A stretch of DNA of 64,000 nucleotides from Streptomyces sp. NBC_01498 (lineage in GTDB: Bacteria > Actinomycetota > Actinomycetes > Streptomycetales > Streptomycetaceae). Under the pieces are notes generated by a model that saw nothing but the letters and a program-made list of their open reading frames with translations, did not search any database and was not told the origin of the DNA. The DNA is taken from positions 6,801,501-6,865,500 of the forward strand of contig NZ_CP109598.1 of assembly GCF_036327775.1 (NCBI RefSeq), read 5' to 3'. Made by a program: the position numbers and the translations under genes. Shown in pieces: positions 63,400 to 64,000 of the stretch (position 1 is the stretch's first letter; the number at the start of each line of letters is the position of its first letter).

Positions 63400-64000
63400 A
63401 TGAGTCCGAGCGGATCCCCCGTGACCGGGACCGTCACCACCCAGGTCCCGGCCAGGCTCGACCGGCTGCCGTGGGCCCGGTGGCACTGGATGATCGTGAT
63501 CGGCCTCGGCACCGTGTGGATCCTCGACGGGCTCGAAGTCACCGTCGTCGGCAACATCGCCAGCCGCCTCTCCGAGGACGGCAGCGGCCTGCCGATCACC
63601 GACGCCGAGGTCACCGGCCTGGCCGCCGCCCTCTATGTGGCGGGTGCCTGCTCGGGCGCGCTCTTCTTCGGCTGGCTCACCGATCGGTTCGGCCGCAAGA
63701 AGCTCTTCCTGATCACCCTCGCGGTGTATCTGGTCGCGACCGCGCTGACGGCGATCTCCTTCTCCGCGTGGTGGTTCTTCCTCTTCCGCTTCCTCACCGG
63801 ATTCGGTATCGGCGGCGAGTACGCGGCGATCAACTCCGCCATCGACGAACTCATCCCCAGCAAGTACCGGGGCCGGGTCGACCTCATCATCAACGGCAGC
63901 TTCTGGCTCGGCGCGATGGGCGGCGCACTGCTCTCCGTCCTCGCGCTCAACACGAACATCTTCCCCAAGGACGTCGGCTGGCGGCTGACGTTCGCGCTCG
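63400..64000 (+). CDS. MFS transporter, 3' end outside window
   Basis: The frame is open from ATG 63400 to the end of the window (200 codons). GAGGAGG lies 6 bases upstream. At least five membrane helices are visible. The hallmark MFS loop [13 protein letters not shown] follows helix 2, and [20 protein letters not shown] is typical of the sugar/metabolite:H+ symporter group (SP/AAHS-like). The C-terminal half lies beyond the window. Substrate unknown. Confidence 0.92.
   Translation, partial: MSPSGSPVTGTVTTQVPARLDRLPWARWHWMIVIGLGTVWILDGLEVTVVGNIASRLSEDGSGLPITDAEVTGLAAALYVAGACSGALFFGWLTDRFGRKKLFLITLAVYLVATALTAISFSAWWFFLFRFLTGFGIGGEYAAINSAIDELIPSKYRGRVDLIINGSFWLGAMGGALLSVLALNTNIFPKDVGWRLTFAL

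Overview
The window is high-GC actinobacterial chromosomal DNA, almost certainly from a Streptomyces. The evidence is the strong G/C bias at third codon positions, the frequent GTG starts and ATGA/GTGA stop-start overlaps, the rare in-frame TTA codons, a SapB-type (ram/amf) lanthipeptide cluster, a SpoIIE-type phosphatase/ATPase regulator, and the SCO5918-like protein / DEAD-box helicase / cold-shock trio. Coding density is high and most genes are chromosomal housekeeping or accessory types. I saw no tRNA, rRNA, integrase or insertion sequence.

Layout. 1-3.3 kb: the 3' part of an M56-type membrane metallopeptidase, a TerB-like protein and an FAD monooxygenase. 3.4-4.0 kb: a gene-free stretch holding a short, decayed type I-E-like CRISPR array with no cas genes nearby. 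4.0-6.2 kb: dhaK-dhaL-dhaM, the PTS-linked dihydroxyacetone kinase. 6.5-20.4 kb: the most unusual block. It has a kinase/class III aminotransferase fusion, a LacI-family regulator carrying a TTA codon, a complete five-gene oligopeptide-type ABC importer, a P1 (DmpA/NylC-type) self-processing peptidase, a C45 (penicillin acyltransferase-type) self-processing amidohydrolase and a MOSC-flavin reductase-ferredoxin fusion. The same 19-bp LacI-like operator lies in front of the fusion gene and in front of the importer operon, so the whole block looks like one regulon for uptake and breakdown of an amide- or peptide-like amino compound.

20.7-23.2 kb: a protein-kinase-like gene, then two decaying genes on the minus strand (a DUF6010 gene with an internal stop and a frameshifted GlxA-type regulator). 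23.2-30.7 kb: a ram cluster, with a TTA-containing RamR-like regulator convergent to ramC-ramS-ramA-ramB. The 42-codon ramS precursor gene is clear at 27882-28010. 30.9-36.0 kb: an acetate kinase-like gene, DUF2267 protein, F420/NADP-type reductase, msrA, a lipoprotein, a VOC protein and an ATP-dependent DNA ligase.

36.1-45.4 kb: an ABC exporter, a large secreted DUF6351 protein, a DcuS/CitA-like sensor joined to a SpoIIE phosphatase, a GlsB-type membrane protein, a helix-hairpin-helix protein and small hypotheticals. 45.6-50.7 kb: the SCO5918-like / DEAD-box helicase / cold-shock group, a GNAT protein, and a class F sortase with its secreted partner. 51.1-64.0 kb: a TetR regulator, an RlmG/RsmC-like methyltransferase, a channel-like RCK membrane protein, a second ATP-dependent DNA ligase, a pentapeptide-repeat membrane protein divergent from a TPR-containing Ser/Thr kinase, a phytoene-desaturase-like oxidoreductase and the start of an MFS transporter.

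All functions were read from motifs and remembered family features. No database search was run.
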